Assembly (NCBI GenBank): GCA_001725415.1
Contig: MEGH01000005.1
Location: 197,218-261,217, forward strand
Source of the DNA: Pseudonocardia sp. SCN 73-27
Lineage (GTDB): Bacteria > Actinomycetota > Actinomycetes > Mycobacteriales > Pseudonocardiaceae
DNA length: 64,000 nucleotides
Direction: 5' to 3'
The notes beneath the pieces were generated by a model. That model was not told the DNA's origin. It saw only the letters and a list, made by a program, of their open reading frames with translations, and made no database searches. Shown one piece after another: positions 27,582 to 36,480 of this stretch (position 1 is its first letter; every line of letters begins with the position of its first letter). A program made the translations under genes and the position numbers.

Positions 27582-28484
27582 TCAGACCTTCACGTACAGC
27601 CGCAGCGTCACGTAACCGGTGACGCCCGCGATCGCCGCACCGATCGGCACCAGCCAGATCGACGTCTCCAGCACGTCGTAGATCGTGACCGGCGGGATGA
27701 CCCCGTTCTGCGCGATCCCGGCCAGCAGGTCGTCGATGAACACGAACTTGGCGACGACCAGTCCGACGCCCGCCAGCACCGCACCGGCGATACCGGTGAT
27801 CACGGCCTCGATGAGGAACGGCAGCTGCGTGTACCAGCGCGTCGCGCCGACCAGACGCATCACGCCCACCTCGACCCGGCGCGTGTACGCCGACACCTGC
27901 ACCGTGTTGGAGATCAGCAGCAGCGCCGCGATCGCCTGCACCAGCGCCAGCGCGAACGTCACGTTCCGTACACCGCCGAGGAAGTCGAACAGCTTGCCGA
28001 CGACGTCGCGCTGGTCGATCACAGTGCGCACCCCGACCTGGCCGTTCATCGCCTGCCTGACCGCCTCCGCTCCGTTGTCCTGGTCGGCCAGCTTGACCCG
28101 CAGCGTGGCGGGCAGCGACTGCGGACGCGCCACGTCGGCGATCGACTGGCCGGCGAACAGCTCCTGGAACCGCTCGTAGGCCGCCTGCTGGCTCTCGTAG
28201 GTGACCGACTCGACGAGCGGTGAGTTCTGCAGCGTCGTCCTGATGCCCTGGCAGATGGGCTGACTGCAGTCGGTGTCGGCCGACGACACGTCCTGCGTCA
28301 GCGCGACCTGCACCTCCAGCCGGTCGGCGTAGATCGCCTCGGTGGAGTCGATCGTGCGCACCGCCAGCAGCCCGGTGCCGACGAGCGCGAGCGAGATCGC
28401 CGTCGTCAGCACCATGGCGATGGTCATCGTGACGTTGCGGCGCAGGCCGGTGGCGACCTCCCGGCGGACGAAGTCGGTTCTCAT
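27582..28484 (-). CDS. ftsX: cell division ABC transporter permease FtsX
   Basis: A 300-residue FtsX. TM1 follows a short cytoplasmic tail (RRNVTMTIAMVLTTAISLALVGTGLL). A large extracytoplasmic domain (about residues 45-170) contains a Cys pair in DTDCSQPICQGIR. Three C-terminal helices include TRRVEVGVMRLVGATRWY, the conserved cytoplasmic loop. With FtsE it controls peptidoglycan hydrolases at division. It lies 31 bp before smpB. Confidence 0.96.
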   Translation of the reverse strand: MRTDFVRREVATGLRRNVTMTIAMVLTTAISLALVGTGLLAVRTIDSTEAIYADRLEVQVALTQDVSSADTDCSQPICQGIRTTLQNSPLVESVTYESQQAAYERFQELFAGQSIADVARPQSLPATLRVKLADQDNGAEAVRQAMNGQVGVRTVIDQRDVVGKLFDFLGGVRNVTFALALVQAIAALLLISNTVQVSAYTRRVEVGVMRLVGATRWYTQLPFLIEAVITGIAGAVLAGVGLVVAKFVFIDDLLAGIAQNGVIPPVTIYDVLETSIWLVPIGAAIAGVTGYVTLRLYVKV

Positions 28485-28518
28485 TCCGCCTCCGCGGGAA
28501 GAAGTACGTCGGCGGTCC

Positions 28519-29217
28519 TCATGCCTGCGCCCGACCCACCCCGTACACGCCCCGCGACTCGTCGCGGACGACCTGACCGAGGTCGAGCTCCACGACCCGG
28601 CGGCGCATCGAGTCGACGATGGAGTGGTCGTGCGTGGCCATCACGACCGTCGTGCCCGTGCGGTTGATCCGCTCCAGCAGCAGCATGATGTCCTGGCTGG
28701 TGTCGGGGTCGAGGTTGCCCGTCGGCTCGTCGGCCAGCAGGACCAGCGGGCGGTTCACGAACGCCCGGGCGATCGCGACGCGCTGCTGCTCACCGCCGGA
28801 GAGCTCGTGCGGCATCCGGTCGGCCTTGCCGTCGAGCCCGACCAGCTCCAGCACCTCGGGTACGACCCGACCGATCGTGGCCTGCGGCTTGCCGATCACC
28901 TCGAGCGCGAACGCGACGTTGCCGCCCACGGTCTTGTTGGGCAGCAGCCGGAAGTCCTGGAACACGCAGCCGATCCGCTGTCGCAGCCGCGGCACCCGCC
29001 GGCGGGGCAGCTTCGCGACGTCGAGATCGGCGACGGTGATCTTCCCGCGCGTCGGCAGGTCCTCGCGCAGCAGCAGCCGCAGGAACGTGGACTTGCCCGA
29101 CCCCGACGGCCCGATGAGGAAGACGAACTCGCCCTTCTCCACCGACACCGAGACCCGGTCGAGCGCGGGGCGCGTCGACGTCTTGTACATCTTGGTGACG
29201 CGTTCCAGGCGGATCAC
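28519..29217 (-). CDS. ftsE: cell division ATP-binding protein FtsE
   Basis: A 232-residue ABC ATPase. Walker [10 protein letters not shown] (residues 36-44), signature [15 protein letters not shown], Walker [14 protein letters not shown] and the switch MATHDHSIV are all intact. It partners FtsX, encoded 34 bp downstream. GTG 29217 gives the usual FtsE start ([10 protein letters not shown]). Confidence 0.96.
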   Translation of the reverse strand: MIRLERVTKMYKTSTRPALDRVSVSVEKGEFVFLIGPSGSGKSTFLRLLLREDLPTRGKITVADLDVAKLPRRRVPRLRQRIGCVFQDFRLLPNKTVGGNVAFALEVIGKPQATIGRVVPEVLELVGLDGKADRMPHELSGGEQQRVAIARAFVNRPLVLLADEPTGNLDPDTSQDIMLLLERINRTGTTVVMATHDHSIVDSMRRRVVELDLGQVVRDESRGVYGVGRAQA

Positions 29218-29320
29218 GGCTGGGACGGTACCGGTGCCGACCCCCGCAACCCGGCTCCGACCCGCCCCCTCGGCGCGGCGTGCCGACCGCTCACGGATCG
29301 CGCCCGCGACGTCACTGAGA

Positions 29321-29342
29321 GTGAGCGGCCGAAGCCACTCAC
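29321..29342. repeat. short hairpin related to the 40-bp palindromes
   Basis: GTGAGCGGC, loop CGAA, GCCACTCAC; one mismatch. It lies between prfB and ftsE (same strand) and resembles the outer arms of the palindromes at 14383 and 33996. CCGCTCAC at 29287-29294 can also pair with GTGAGCGG at 29321-29328. It may be a shortened member of the family or an attenuator. Confidence 0.4.
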
Positions 29343-29347
29343 ATGGC

Positions 29348-30457
29348 TCAGCTCTCCTCGGCCTGCTGCTGGCGGCGCCAGCGGATCCCGGCCTCGATGA
29401 AGCCGTCGAGGTCGCCGTCGAGCACCGCTCCCGGGTTGCCGACCTCGTAGTCGGTACGCAGGTCCTTGACCATCTGGTACGGGTGCAGGACGTAGGAACG
29501 CATCTGGTTGCCCCACGACGAGCCCGTGTCCTTCAGCGAGTCCATGAGGGCGCGCTCCTCCTGGCGCTTGCGCTCCAGCAGCTTGGCCTGCAGCACCACC
29601 ATCGCGGTGGCCTTGTTCTGGATCTGGCTGCGCTCGTTCTGGCAGGACACCACGATCCCGGTCGGGATGTGGGTCAGGCGGACCGCGGAGTCGGTCGTGT
29701 TGACGCCCTGACCACCCGGGCCCGACGACCGGTAGACGTCGACGCGCAGTTCCTTCTCGTCGATGTCGATGTGGTCGGTCGACTCGACGACCGGGGTGAC
29801 CTCGACGCCCGCGAACGACGTCTGCCGGCGGCCCTGGTTGTCGAACGGCGAGATGCGTACCAGACGGTGCGTGCCCTGCTCGACCGACAGCGTCCCGTAG
29901 GCGTACGGGGTGTGGACCTGGAAGGTCGCGGACTTGATGCCCGCCTCCTCCGCGTACGACGTGTCGTAGACGTCGACGCCGTAGCCGTGCCGCTCGGCCC
30001 AGCGCAGGTACATGCGCATGAGCATCTCGGCGAAGTCGGCCGCGTCGACACCGCCCGCCTCGGAGCGGATGGTCACGAGCGCCTCGCGCTCGTCGTACTC
30101 ACCCGACAGCAGGGTGCGGACCTCGAGGGACTCGATGTCGGACCGCAGCGACGCCCGCTCGCTGTCGGCGTCGGCGATGGCCGACTCGTCGCCCTCGTCC
30201 TCGGCCAGCTCGTAGAGCACCGGGAGGTCCTCGAGGCGGCGGCGCAGGTCCTCGACGCGGCGCAGCTCACCACCCGCGTGCGCGAGCCGGCTGGTGACCT
30301 TCTGCGCGACCTCGGTGTCGTTCCACAGGTCGGGCTGGCCCGCCTGCTCCTCGAGGTCGGCGATCTCGACGCGCAGCGCGGGCAGGTCGACGACCGCCTC
30401 GATGTTGTCGAGGGTGCCGGACAGGTCCTTGAGGTCGGCTGCGACGTCGGGGTTCAC
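29348..30457 (-). CDS. prfB: peptide chain release factor 2
   Basis: A 369-residue RF2. The stop-codon reading motif SPF is at 203-205 ([15 protein letters not shown]) and the catalytic GGQ at 248-250 ([20 protein letters not shown]). It ends translation at UGA and UAA. One uninterrupted frame from GTG 30457, so the programmed +1 shift of many bacterial prfB genes is absent, as usual in actinobacteria. It heads the ftsE-ftsX-smpB neighbourhood. Confidence 0.97.
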   Translation of the reverse strand: MNPDVAADLKDLSGTLDNIEAVVDLPALRVEIADLEEQAGQPDLWNDTEVAQKVTSRLAHAGGELRRVEDLRRRLEDLPVLYELAEDEGDESAIADADSERASLRSDIESLEVRTLLSGEYDEREALVTIRSEAGGVDAADFAEMLMRMYLRWAERHGYGVDVYDTSYAEEAGIKSATFQVHTPYAYGTLSVEQGTHRLVRISPFDNQGRRQTSFAGVEVTPVVESTDHIDIDEKELRVDVYRSSGPGGQGVNTTDSAVRLTHIPTGIVVSCQNERSQIQNKATAMVVLQAKLLERKRQEERALMDSLKDTGSSWGNQMRSYVLHPYQMVKDLRTDYEVGNPGAVLDGDLDGFIEAGIRWRRQQQAEES

Positions 30458-30481
30458 AGCAGACCAGCCTACGCACTCCCG

Positions 30482-30991
30482 CTATTCGGTCGGGATGGCG
30501 TCCAGGAGCTTCACCATCGCACGGGTGTGGGCGACGGCGAAGTCCGCGACGGCCTTCTCGTACGGGTCCGACTCCGACCGCGCCGCCGAGCGGGCACCGT
30601 CGAGACGGACCGCGTAGGCGACGCGCGCCGTGCGCACCAGCTCCGCACGCTGACGGACGGTGAGCGAACGCGAGTGCAGCAGCCGCAACACGAGCGGGCT
30701 GCGCAACGAGTCCGCACCGCCGCCCGCCATCAGCCACGACTTGAACGCGCGCCGTCCCGGCTGCGTGATCACGTACTGCTGGGACGCGCGCGGCCCCTGC
30801 TTGCCGAGCTTGAGCAACCCGGCGTCGGTGAGGGCGGGCAGCTCCCGGTACACCTGGCTGCGCGTCACGGAGAAGAAGGCACCGAAGCGATCAGCCGCCG
30901 CGGCGACGAGCTGACCGCCTGTCATCGGCCCGCTGTGCAGCAGTCCGAGCAGCGCGGCAGCGGTCGCATTCACGGCAGTGGACGCTGGCAT
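30482..30991 (-). CDS. PadR-family transcriptional regulator
   Basis: A 169-residue protein with a PadR winged helix (ALLGLLHSGPMTGGQLVAAAADRFGAFFSVTRSQVYRELPALTDAGLLKLG) and a helical C-terminal dimerisation region. ATG 30991 was chosen because the fold starts there. It lies 69 bp after the acyl-CoA dehydrogenase pair on the same strand and may regulate it. Ligand unknown. Confidence 0.85.
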   Translation of the reverse strand: MPASTAVNATAAALLGLLHSGPMTGGQLVAAAADRFGAFFSVTRSQVYRELPALTDAGLLKLGKQGPRASQQYVITQPGRRAFKSWLMAGGGADSLRSPLVLRLLHSRSLTVRQRAELVRTARVAYAVRLDGARSAARSESDPYEKAVADFAVAHTRAMVKLLDAIPTE

Positions 30992-31060
30992 GGCTCTTAC
31001 AGTGACACGACCGGGCGAGGTCCGCATCCACTGCGGACGGACACCGCCCGGTCGGCCAGG

Positions 31061-32068
31061 TCAGCCGATCGTCAGCGTGGCGATCCGTTCACGCTGCGCA
31101 TCCGCGTCGCCGTACTGGCCGACGAGTCGCTTGGCGCGCTTGTAGAACAGGTGCGCCTCGTGCTCCCAGGTGTAGCCGATGCCGCCGTGGTACTGGATCA
31201 TCGCCGCGGTCGCGGCCAGTGCGGCGTCGGACGCCTTGGCCTTCGCGACGGCGACCGCGAGATCCGCACCGTCGGCACCGGTGTCGACGGCATGCGCCGC
31301 ATAGAGGACGGCATGCTCGGCCATGGTCACGCCGACGTGGAGGTCGGCCAGCGCGTGCTTGATCGCCTGGAACGAGCCGACGGGCACCCCGAACTGCTCA
31401 CGTTCGCGGTCGTAGGCGACGGTCCGGGTGATCGCCTCGCGCGCGACACCGGCCAGATCGGACGCGACGAGGACGGTCGCCCGCGCGGTGAGCTCGGCGA
31501 GTGCCGCGGCCCCGCCGGGAAGGGCCTCGCCCTTCTCGGCGTGCACTGCGGCGAGCCGCGTGGTGCCGTCGTAGGAGCCGACCGGTTCGGTGGAGAAGCC
31601 GCCACGTTCGACGAGGACGAGTCCGTCGCCGTCGCGCAGGACGACGACGTCCGCGACCGCTGCGTACTCGACGGCGGTCCGGTTGGCGCGCAACGAGAAC
31701 GCGCCCACGGCCTCGCCGGACGCGAGCTTCGGCAGCCACGCCGCCTGCTGCTCGGGCGAGCCCGCCAGCCGGATCGCCTCCGCGGCGAGGACGGTGCCGC
31801 GCCAGGGTCCGGGTGCGACACCCGCGCCCAGCGATCGTGCGATGACCTGCGCCTCGATCAGCCCGAGCCCGAGACCGTCGTGCTCCTCGGGGACGGTGAC
31901 GGCGAGCCAGCCCTGCTCGGCGGCGGCCTTCCACAGTGCGGCGGGGTTGCCGTCCCCTGCGGGGTCCTCGACGACACCGCGCACGGCCTCGAGGTCGAAG
32001 CGCTCGGCCAGGTAGGTCGTGACCGCGGTGCCGAACTCGCGCTGGTCGTCGGTGAGTGCGAAGAACAC
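31061..32068 (-). CDS. acyl-CoA dehydrogenase subunit (short, FadE-like)
   Basis: A 335-residue acyl-CoA dehydrogenase that is shorter than usual (about 380). It starts VFFALTDDQREFGTAVTTYLAERFD, has a weakly conserved middle domain, and retains the C-terminal AYDREREQFGVPVGSFQAIKHALAD and IQYHGGIGYTWEHEAHLFYKRAK. Pairing with a full-length enzyme 8 bp upstream resembles the alpha2beta2 FadE heterotetramers of mycobacterial steroid side-chain breakdown. GTG 32068. Confidence 0.87.
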   Translation of the reverse strand: MFFALTDDQREFGTAVTTYLAERFDLEAVRGVVEDPAGDGNPAALWKAAAEQGWLAVTVPEEHDGLGLGLIEAQVIARSLGAGVAPGPWRGTVLAAEAIRLAGSPEQQAAWLPKLASGEAVGAFSLRANRTAVEYAAVADVVVLRDGDGLVLVERGGFSTEPVGSYDGTTRLAAVHAEKGEALPGGAAALAELTARATVLVASDLAGVAREAITRTVAYDREREQFGVPVGSFQAIKHALADLHVGVTMAEHAVLYAAHAVDTGADGADLAVAVAKAKASDAALAATAAMIQYHGGIGYTWEHEAHLFYKRAKRLVGQYGDADAQRERIATLTIG

Positions 32069-32076
32069 TGCTCCCC

Positions 32077-33246
32077 CTACCGCGGCAGGCCGAGCACGCG
32101 CTCGGCGGTGATCGTGCGCTGCACCTGCGAGGACCCGCCCCAGATCGTGACCGACCGGGACCACATCGCCTGCGCGTGCAGCGGCCTCAGGTCGAGGTCG
32201 CCGAGCGAGTCGAGGGTGGCGTCCTCGCCGAGGACGTCGTCGTGGACCTCCCAGAGGTCCTGGAACGTCTCCGACCACTGCAGCTTGGTCATGGACGCCT
32301 CGAACCCGAGGTCGCGACCCTGCTCGACCTGCGTCAGCACGTGCATCGCGTGCAGCCGCAGGCACTCCAGCTCGGTGAGCACCTTCGCCAGGCGCCCGCG
32401 GATCACCGGATCGGTGTCGCGGCCCAGCGTCCGCGCGACCTCGACGATCTCGTCGTACTGGCGTCGGAACTCGGTGTACTGCCCGATCCCCGACGCGCCG
32501 CGCTCGAACGACAGCAGCAGCATCGCCGTGCGCCAGCCGTCGCCGATCTCGCCCAGGACGTCGGTGGCGGCGACCCGGGCGTCGTCGAAGAACACCTCGC
32601 CGAACTCGCTGGCGCCGCTCATCTGCTTGAGCGGCCGCGCGTCGACACCGTCCTGGTGCATGTCGATCAGCAGCATCGAGATGCCGCGGTGACGCTGGCT
32701 GCCCGGCTCGGTGCGGACCATCGTGAATATCTTGTCGCCGTGGACGGCGTTGGTGGTCCACACCTTCTGTCCGTTGACGACGAAGTCGTCGCCGTCGCGC
32801 ACGCCCTTGGTGGCCAGGGCCGCGAGATCGGACCCGGCGCCGGGCTCGGAGAAGCCCTGGCACCAGATGACCTCGTTGCGCAGCAACGGGCCGACGATCT
32901 CCTTCTTCTGCGCGTCCGACCCGATGGCCATCACCGTCGGCGCGAGGAACGCCAGGCCCAGCGGGTTGACGGTGCGCGGCGCGTGAGCGCGGACCGTCTC
33001 CTCGTCGTAGATCGCCTTCATGCCCGGCGTGCCGCCGCGGCCGCCGAACTCGGTGGGCCACTCGATGCCGGCGAACCCGGCGAGGGCCTTGTCACGCTCC
33101 CAGTCGCGCCGGACGCGGAAGCTCTCGTCGTCACCGAGTGCCTCCCAGAAACCGGGGCGGGTCCACTCGTCGGGGATGTTCGCGCCGAGCCAGGTGCGGA
33201 GCTCGCGACGGAACTCCTCCTCGGCCTCGGTGTAGGTCAGGTCCAT
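32077..33246 (-). CDS. acyl-CoA dehydrogenase subunit (long, FadE-like)
   Basis: A 389-residue acyl-CoA dehydrogenase. WCQGFSEPGAGSDLAALATKG and FVVNGQKVWTTNAVHGDKIFTMVRT are the flavin and substrate segments, and the C-terminus ends SRSVTIWGGSSQVQRTITAERVLGLPR, as in FadE proteins of the heterodimeric class. It is transcribed just ahead of the shorter partner. Together they may oxidise steroid- or terpenoid-derived acyl-CoA, inferred from family. Starts at ATG 33246, divergent from the toxin-antitoxin pair. Confidence 0.88.
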   Translation of the reverse strand: MDLTYTEAEEEFRRELRTWLGANIPDEWTRPGFWEALGDDESFRVRRDWERDKALAGFAGIEWPTEFGGRGGTPGMKAIYDEETVRAHAPRTVNPLGLAFLAPTVMAIGSDAQKKEIVGPLLRNEVIWCQGFSEPGAGSDLAALATKGVRDGDDFVVNGQKVWTTNAVHGDKIFTMVRTEPGSQRHRGISMLLIDMHQDGVDARPLKQMSGASEFGEVFFDDARVAATDVLGEIGDGWRTAMLLLSFERGASGIGQYTEFRRQYDEIVEVARTLGRDTDPVIRGRLAKVLTELECLRLHAMHVLTQVEQGRDLGFEASMTKLQWSETFQDLWEVHDDVLGEDATLDSLGDLDLRPLHAQAMWSRSVTIWGGSSQVQRTITAERVLGLPR

Positions 33247-33347
33247 GCGGCCTCCTCGCACGCCGGTCCGGTCGCCGCCAGCCTTCCATACCCGTGGGTA
33301 ACTTGCTGCGGTCCGCGACGCCGGTATGCACCCGGTAGCCTCGGAGT

Positions 33348-33593
33348 ATGCGTAGTGAGCGGGTGACAGTGACCCTTCCTGCAGAGCTGGTGGTCGTGGC
33401 GCGGGACGCGGTCCGCGCCGGCCACGCGGCGAGCCTCTCTGCCTACGTCGCGGAGGCGGTGGCGGCGCGGCAGACGCGCGACCGGTCCCTCGCGACGCTC
33501 GCCGACCTCTACGGCGGGCCACCCCCGCCGGACGAGCTCGACGCGGCCCGCCGGTCGCTGCGCCTCGTCCCGCCGCCCGCACCCGTCGGCTGA
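33348..33593 (+). CDS. RHH-type antitoxin
   Basis: An 81-residue protein whose first half is a ribbon-helix-helix DNA-binding fold (SERVTVTLPAELVVVARDAVRAGHAASLSAYVAEAVAAR). The C-terminal part (DLYGGPPPPDELDAARRSLRL) is the kind of tail that wraps a toxin. The PIN-like gene follows 5 bp later. Together they fit a VapBC-like type II module, in which the antitoxin represses its own promoter. Confidence 0.78.
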   Translation: MRSERVTVTLPAELVVVARDAVRAGHAASLSAYVAEAVAARQTRDRSLATLADLYGGPPPPDELDAARRSLRLVPPPAPVG

Positions 33594-33598
33594 CCCCG

Positions 33599-33991
33599 GT
33601 GATCGGCGGAAGAATTCTCGACGCCTCCGCGCTGGCCGCGTTCGCCATCGGCCGCCCGGTGTACGTCCGCGCCCTGGTGTGGGCCGCGGTCGAGGAGAAC
33701 ATCGTGCTGGCCATCCCGAGCGCCGCGCTCGGCCGGGCCTGGTCGCTCGTCGACCCCGAACACCATGCGGCCCTTCAGGTGCTGCTCGGGCTGCCCAACA
33801 CGGTCATCGACGAGCTGAGCCCGGCGATGGCCCAGGAGTCCGGCCTGCTGATGGCCGCCTCGGGCCAGGACGACCTGGTGACCGGCCAGGTCGTCGCCGC
33901 CTCCCGACGCCGGGGCTGGCCCGCCGTCACCGGCGACCCCGGCGCGCTGCGCAAGATGGACGTCGGCGTGGCGATCGAGGAACTCCCGTGA
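33599..33991 (+). CDS. PIN-like toxin
   Basis: A 130-residue protein with a PIN-domain layout: Asp8 in RILDASALAAFA, then GQDDLVTGQVVAASRRRGWPAVTGDPGAL, where a second acidic pair and the TGDP aspartate follow. PIN toxins cleave specific tRNAs or rRNA. Acidic residues are spaced as in the family but overall similarity to VapC is modest. GTG 33599. The stop lies 5 bp before a palindrome. Confidence 0.72.
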   Translation: MIGGRILDASALAAFAIGRPVYVRALVWAAVEENIVLAIPSAALGRAWSLVDPEHHAALQVLLGLPNTVIDELSPAMAQESGLLMAASGQDDLVTGQVVAASRRRGWPAVTGDPGALRKMDVGVAIEELP

Positions 33992-33995
33992 GCCT

Positions 33996-34035
33996 GTGAG
34001 CGGTATCGGTCGCCATGGCGACCGATACCGATCAC
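33996..34035. terminator. 40-bp palindrome between PIN toxin and phosphatase genes
   Basis: GTGAGCGGTATCGGTCGC, loop CATG, GCGACCGATACCGATCAC; 17 of 18 positions pair. It lies 5 bp after the PIN stop and 5 bp before the convergent phosphatase gene. Same size as the 14383 and 44122 elements and sharing GGTCGC next to the loop. Likely bidirectional terminator. Confidence 0.65.
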
Positions 34036-34039
34036 GACC

Positions 34040-34774
34040 TCACCGGGTGAGGCGTTCCCGTAGCCGGACGATCGAGGAGTCGTCCAGGCCGTTCGCGAGC
34101 AGCCAGCCCGCGGCGCCGCCGTGGTCGCGGTCGAGAGTGGCCAGTACCTGGGCCATGGCCTCGGCGCGGGGCAGGTGCGGGGTGAGGTCGGCGGGCATCT
34201 CACTGCCCTCGGCCGTGGTCCAGCGCCGGAACATGTCCTCGACCTTCGTCGCCGACAACGCGTAGTCGTCGACGACCGCGTCGCGCTCCACGCCGACCGT
34301 GTCCAGGACGAGCGCGCACAGGACGCCGGTGCGATCATTGCCCGCCGCGCAGTGCACGAGCGCCGGGCCGGCCTGCGGGGCGGAGAGCCTGCGGACTGCT
34401 TCGACCACGTTGGCGGGCCGGTCGGCGAGGTAGCCGAGGTAGTTGCGCGCCAAGGGGTCGGCGTCGTCGTCGGTCTCGGGGAGGGCCCGGCCCTCCTCGG
34501 GGATGAAGCTCAGCGCGACGGTCTCGACGCCGGCCGCGGCGACCGACGTCGGCCCGTCGCGGTCGATCTCCCGGGCGGTCCGCAGGTCGAGCACGAGCGA
34601 GAGCCCGAACGTCTCGACGAGGTGCCGTACGTCGGCGGGGGTGACGTAGTGGAGGGAGGCGCTGCGCAGCAGCACTCCGGGCCGGGTGGTCCCGCCGCCC
34701 GCGATCGGCAGGCCGCCGACGTCGCGGACGTTGTCGAGACCTTCGAGCTGCAGCCAGCGATCGACGACGGTCAC
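34040..34774 (-). CDS. tyrosine phosphatase (PtpB/Y_phosphatase3 type)
   Basis: A 244-residue phosphatase. The P-loop HCAAGNDRTG has Cys142 and Arg148, in the family-specific form HCxAGxDRTG. The start RWLQLEGLDNVRDVGGLPI and RPGVLLRSASLHYVTPADV are typical of the mycobacterial PtpB/IphP family, which acts on phosphotyrosine and often phosphoinositides. No signal peptide. GTG 34774; the lipoprotein gene lies 19 bp upstream on the same strand. Confidence 0.9.
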   Translation of the reverse strand: MTVVDRWLQLEGLDNVRDVGGLPIAGGGTTRPGVLLRSASLHYVTPADVRHLVETFGLSLVLDLRTAREIDRDGPTSVAAAGVETVALSFIPEEGRALPETDDDADPLARNYLGYLADRPANVVEAVRRLSAPQAGPALVHCAAGNDRTGVLCALVLDTVGVERDAVVDDYALSATKVEDMFRRWTTAEGSEMPADLTPHLPRAEAMAQVLATLDRDHGGAAGWLLANGLDDSSIVRLRERLTR

Positions 34775-34793
34775 TCCTGCACCGTAACCCGGC

Positions 34794-35498
34794 TCAGCCG
34801 ACCAGCTTCTGGACTGCGCCCCGCGTCACGACGAGCGGATCGGGAAGTCCCGGTGAACCGTCCTCGGGTGTGAGCCACGTGAAGGTCATGACGACCTCGT
34901 CGCGGTGCACGGTGATCAGCAGGAGGTCGAAGCCCTCGCCGCCGACGCGCCAGCCGATGGCCTGCGTCCCGCCGACGTCGACGCGCAGGTCCTCGCCGGG
35001 TGTGACGACGACGGGTTTGCCGCCGACGCTGCCCTGGCCGCAGTCGAGCCCGGCGACGGAGTGGTCGTAGGCGGCCTGCGCGGTGGCCTTGTCGGGGTAG
35101 ACGGAGACGGCCTCCTGGACGCGCGCGGACGTGTTCTCGAACGCGACGCCCACCCGGACGGCGTCGGGGAACCGGGCGACGACGCCCGGGCCGCCGCACA
35201 CCGCGGGTGCCGACGGGTCGGGCTTCGGCTCGGCGATCGACACGAACCCCGGGCCGATCTCGGCCTCGGTGAGCAGGAAGGGGCGCAGCCCGTCGGCCGC
35301 GGCCTCGAAGTCGTGGACGTCCGGCGTGCCGGTGGAGGCGGGTGGCGCCTCACCGGCGGCCGCGGCGGGCGGCGGGACGACGGGCGCGGCGACGACGGTG
35401 CGGGCGACGGGTTCGGCCGTCCCCGACGTGGTCTGCGCGCAGCCCGCGACCGCGACCAGCGCGACGGCCGCCATTGCCATCGCGGCGTACTTCTTCAT
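34794..35498 (-). CDS. putative lipoprotein
   Basis: A 234-residue secreted lipoprotein. Signal peptide MKKYAAMAMAAVALVAVAGC ends in a lipobox with Cys20. A Pro/Ala-rich linker follows, then a folded region with paired cysteines (AVCGGPG, GLDCGQG), as in DUF3558-like or PknH-sensor-like actinobacterial lipoproteins. Function unknown. ATG 35498. Confidence 0.82.
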   Translation of the reverse strand: MKKYAAMAMAAVALVAVAGCAQTTSGTAEPVARTVVAAPVVPPPAAAAGEAPPASTGTPDVHDFEAAADGLRPFLLTEAEIGPGFVSIAEPKPDPSAPAVCGGPGVVARFPDAVRVGVAFENTSARVQEAVSVYPDKATAQAAYDHSVAGLDCGQGSVGGKPVVVTPGEDLRVDVGGTQAIGWRVGGEGFDLLLITVHRDEVVMTFTWLTPEDGSPGLPDPLVVTRGAVQKLVG

Positions 35499-35577
35499 GG
35501 CGATCAGTGTTCGCCGCGACGGCCCGGCGGTCAGGGATGCCAGTACCCCACTGCGTCCGGGTGGCGGTACCCGGCGG

Positions 35578-35901
35578 TCAGCCCTCGAACGGCGCCGGGT
35601 TCAGGACACGACGGTGCAGCTTCGCGACGATCGGCCCGTCGGCCTCGCTCGCGGCGCGCGCCTCGATCCAGTCGGGGTCGGAGAGGAACGCCGACCACTT
35701 GGCGTCCATGTCGGCGAGCGAGTCGAACTTCATGACGTAGACGAGCTCGTTGTTGGTGTTGTCACCGACCGTGGTCAGCGACAGGAACACGCACTCCATG
35801 TCGTGCTTCGCGAACTGCGCCTTGGTGACGTCGTTGAACCGCTTCACGAGTGCCGGCATCCGGCCCGGGACGGTCGTGTACTCGCGGATTTCGTAGATCA
35901 T
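35578..35901 (-). CDS. NIPSNAP-family protein
   Basis: A 107-residue dimeric alpha/beta-barrel protein starting MIYEIREYTTVPGRMPALVKRF, with VYVMKFDSLADMDAKWSAFLSDPDW and a C-terminal LHRRVLNPAPF: the NIPSNAP pattern. Often beside catabolic genes; biochemical role not established. ATG 35901 follows a GGAG-like site. Confidence 0.86.
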   Translation of the reverse strand: MIYEIREYTTVPGRMPALVKRFNDVTKAQFAKHDMECVFLSLTTVGDNTNNELVYVMKFDSLADMDAKWSAFLSDPDWIEARAASEADGPIVAKLHRRVLNPAPFEG

Positions 35902-35960
35902 CGGCTCTCCCTCGTGGACGACGTCGTCACCGGTGATCGTAGGGATCGGGTCGCGGTTTC

Positions 35961-36425
35961 TCAGCCGACCGCCGGTCGGCGCAGGGCAGGCGGGAGCAGC
36001 CGGGCCCCGTCGCCCTGGACGCCGATGCGGTCGTCGGGGTTCCACAACCGGCAGCGGGCCAGCGACAGGCAGCCGCAGCCGATGCAGGAGTCGAGCCCGT
36101 CGCGCAGCGCCACGAGTGCCTCGATCTGCTCGTCGAGACGGCCGCGCCACGACCGGGACAGCCGCGTCCAGTCGGCCTTGGTGGGGGTGCGGCCCGCAGG
36201 CAGCCGGTCGAGGGCCTCGCGTACCTCGTCGAGGCCGATGCCAATGGCGCGGGCGGCGCGGATGAACGCGAGCCGGCGCAGCACGCCGCGTTCGTAGCGG
36301 CGCTGTCCGCCCGACGTCCGCGTCGCCGAGACGAGACCCTCGCGTTCGTAGTAGCGGAGTGCGGAGTGCGGGAACCCGCTGCGGTCGACGACCTCGCCGA
36401 TCGTGAGCAGGTCGTGGGTGTCCAC
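35961..36425 (-). CDS. soxR: SoxR-type MerR regulator
   Basis: A 154-residue MerR-family protein. The helix-turn-helix start LLTIGEVVDRSGFPHSALRYYEREGL is followed by a dimerisation helix and the [2Fe-2S] cysteine cluster CIGCGCLSLARC that defines SoxR. It senses redox-active compounds or superoxide through the cluster. Divergent from an SDR gene; the gap holds a MerR-type promoter with a central dyad. GTG 36425. Confidence 0.92.
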   Translation of the reverse strand: MDTHDLLTIGEVVDRSGFPHSALRYYEREGLVSATRTSGGQRRYERGVLRRLAFIRAARAIGIGLDEVREALDRLPAGRTPTKADWTRLSRSWRGRLDEQIEALVALRDGLDSCIGCGCLSLARCRLWNPDDRIGVQGDGARLLPPALRRPAVG

Positions 36426-36442
36426 GCGCCTCACCTTCTCCC

Positions 36443-36480
36443 TTGACCTCGAGCTGACTTCAGCTCCCACCCTAGCCACA
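36443..36480 (+). promoter_or_regulatory. SoxR-type promoter, leaderless SDR start
   Basis: A -35 TTGACC (36443-36448) and a -10-like CACCCT (36468-36473) are 19 bp apart, the long spacing used by MerR-family activators. The dyad GAGCTGA-CT-TCAGCTC (36451-36466) is centred mid-spacer. The ATG of the SDR at 36480 lies 6 bp after the -10, where transcription would start, so the mRNA is probably leaderless. Confidence 0.65.

Noticed and set aside
29348..30457. Programmed frameshift in prfB
   Set aside because: The gene is one continuous frame from GTG 30457 with no early TGA slip site.
28619..32692. Open plus-strand frame of about 1,350 codons
   Set aside because: It is antisense to ftsE, prfB, padR and both acyl-CoA dehydrogenases, with low-complexity composition and no domain pattern; a by-product of high GC.
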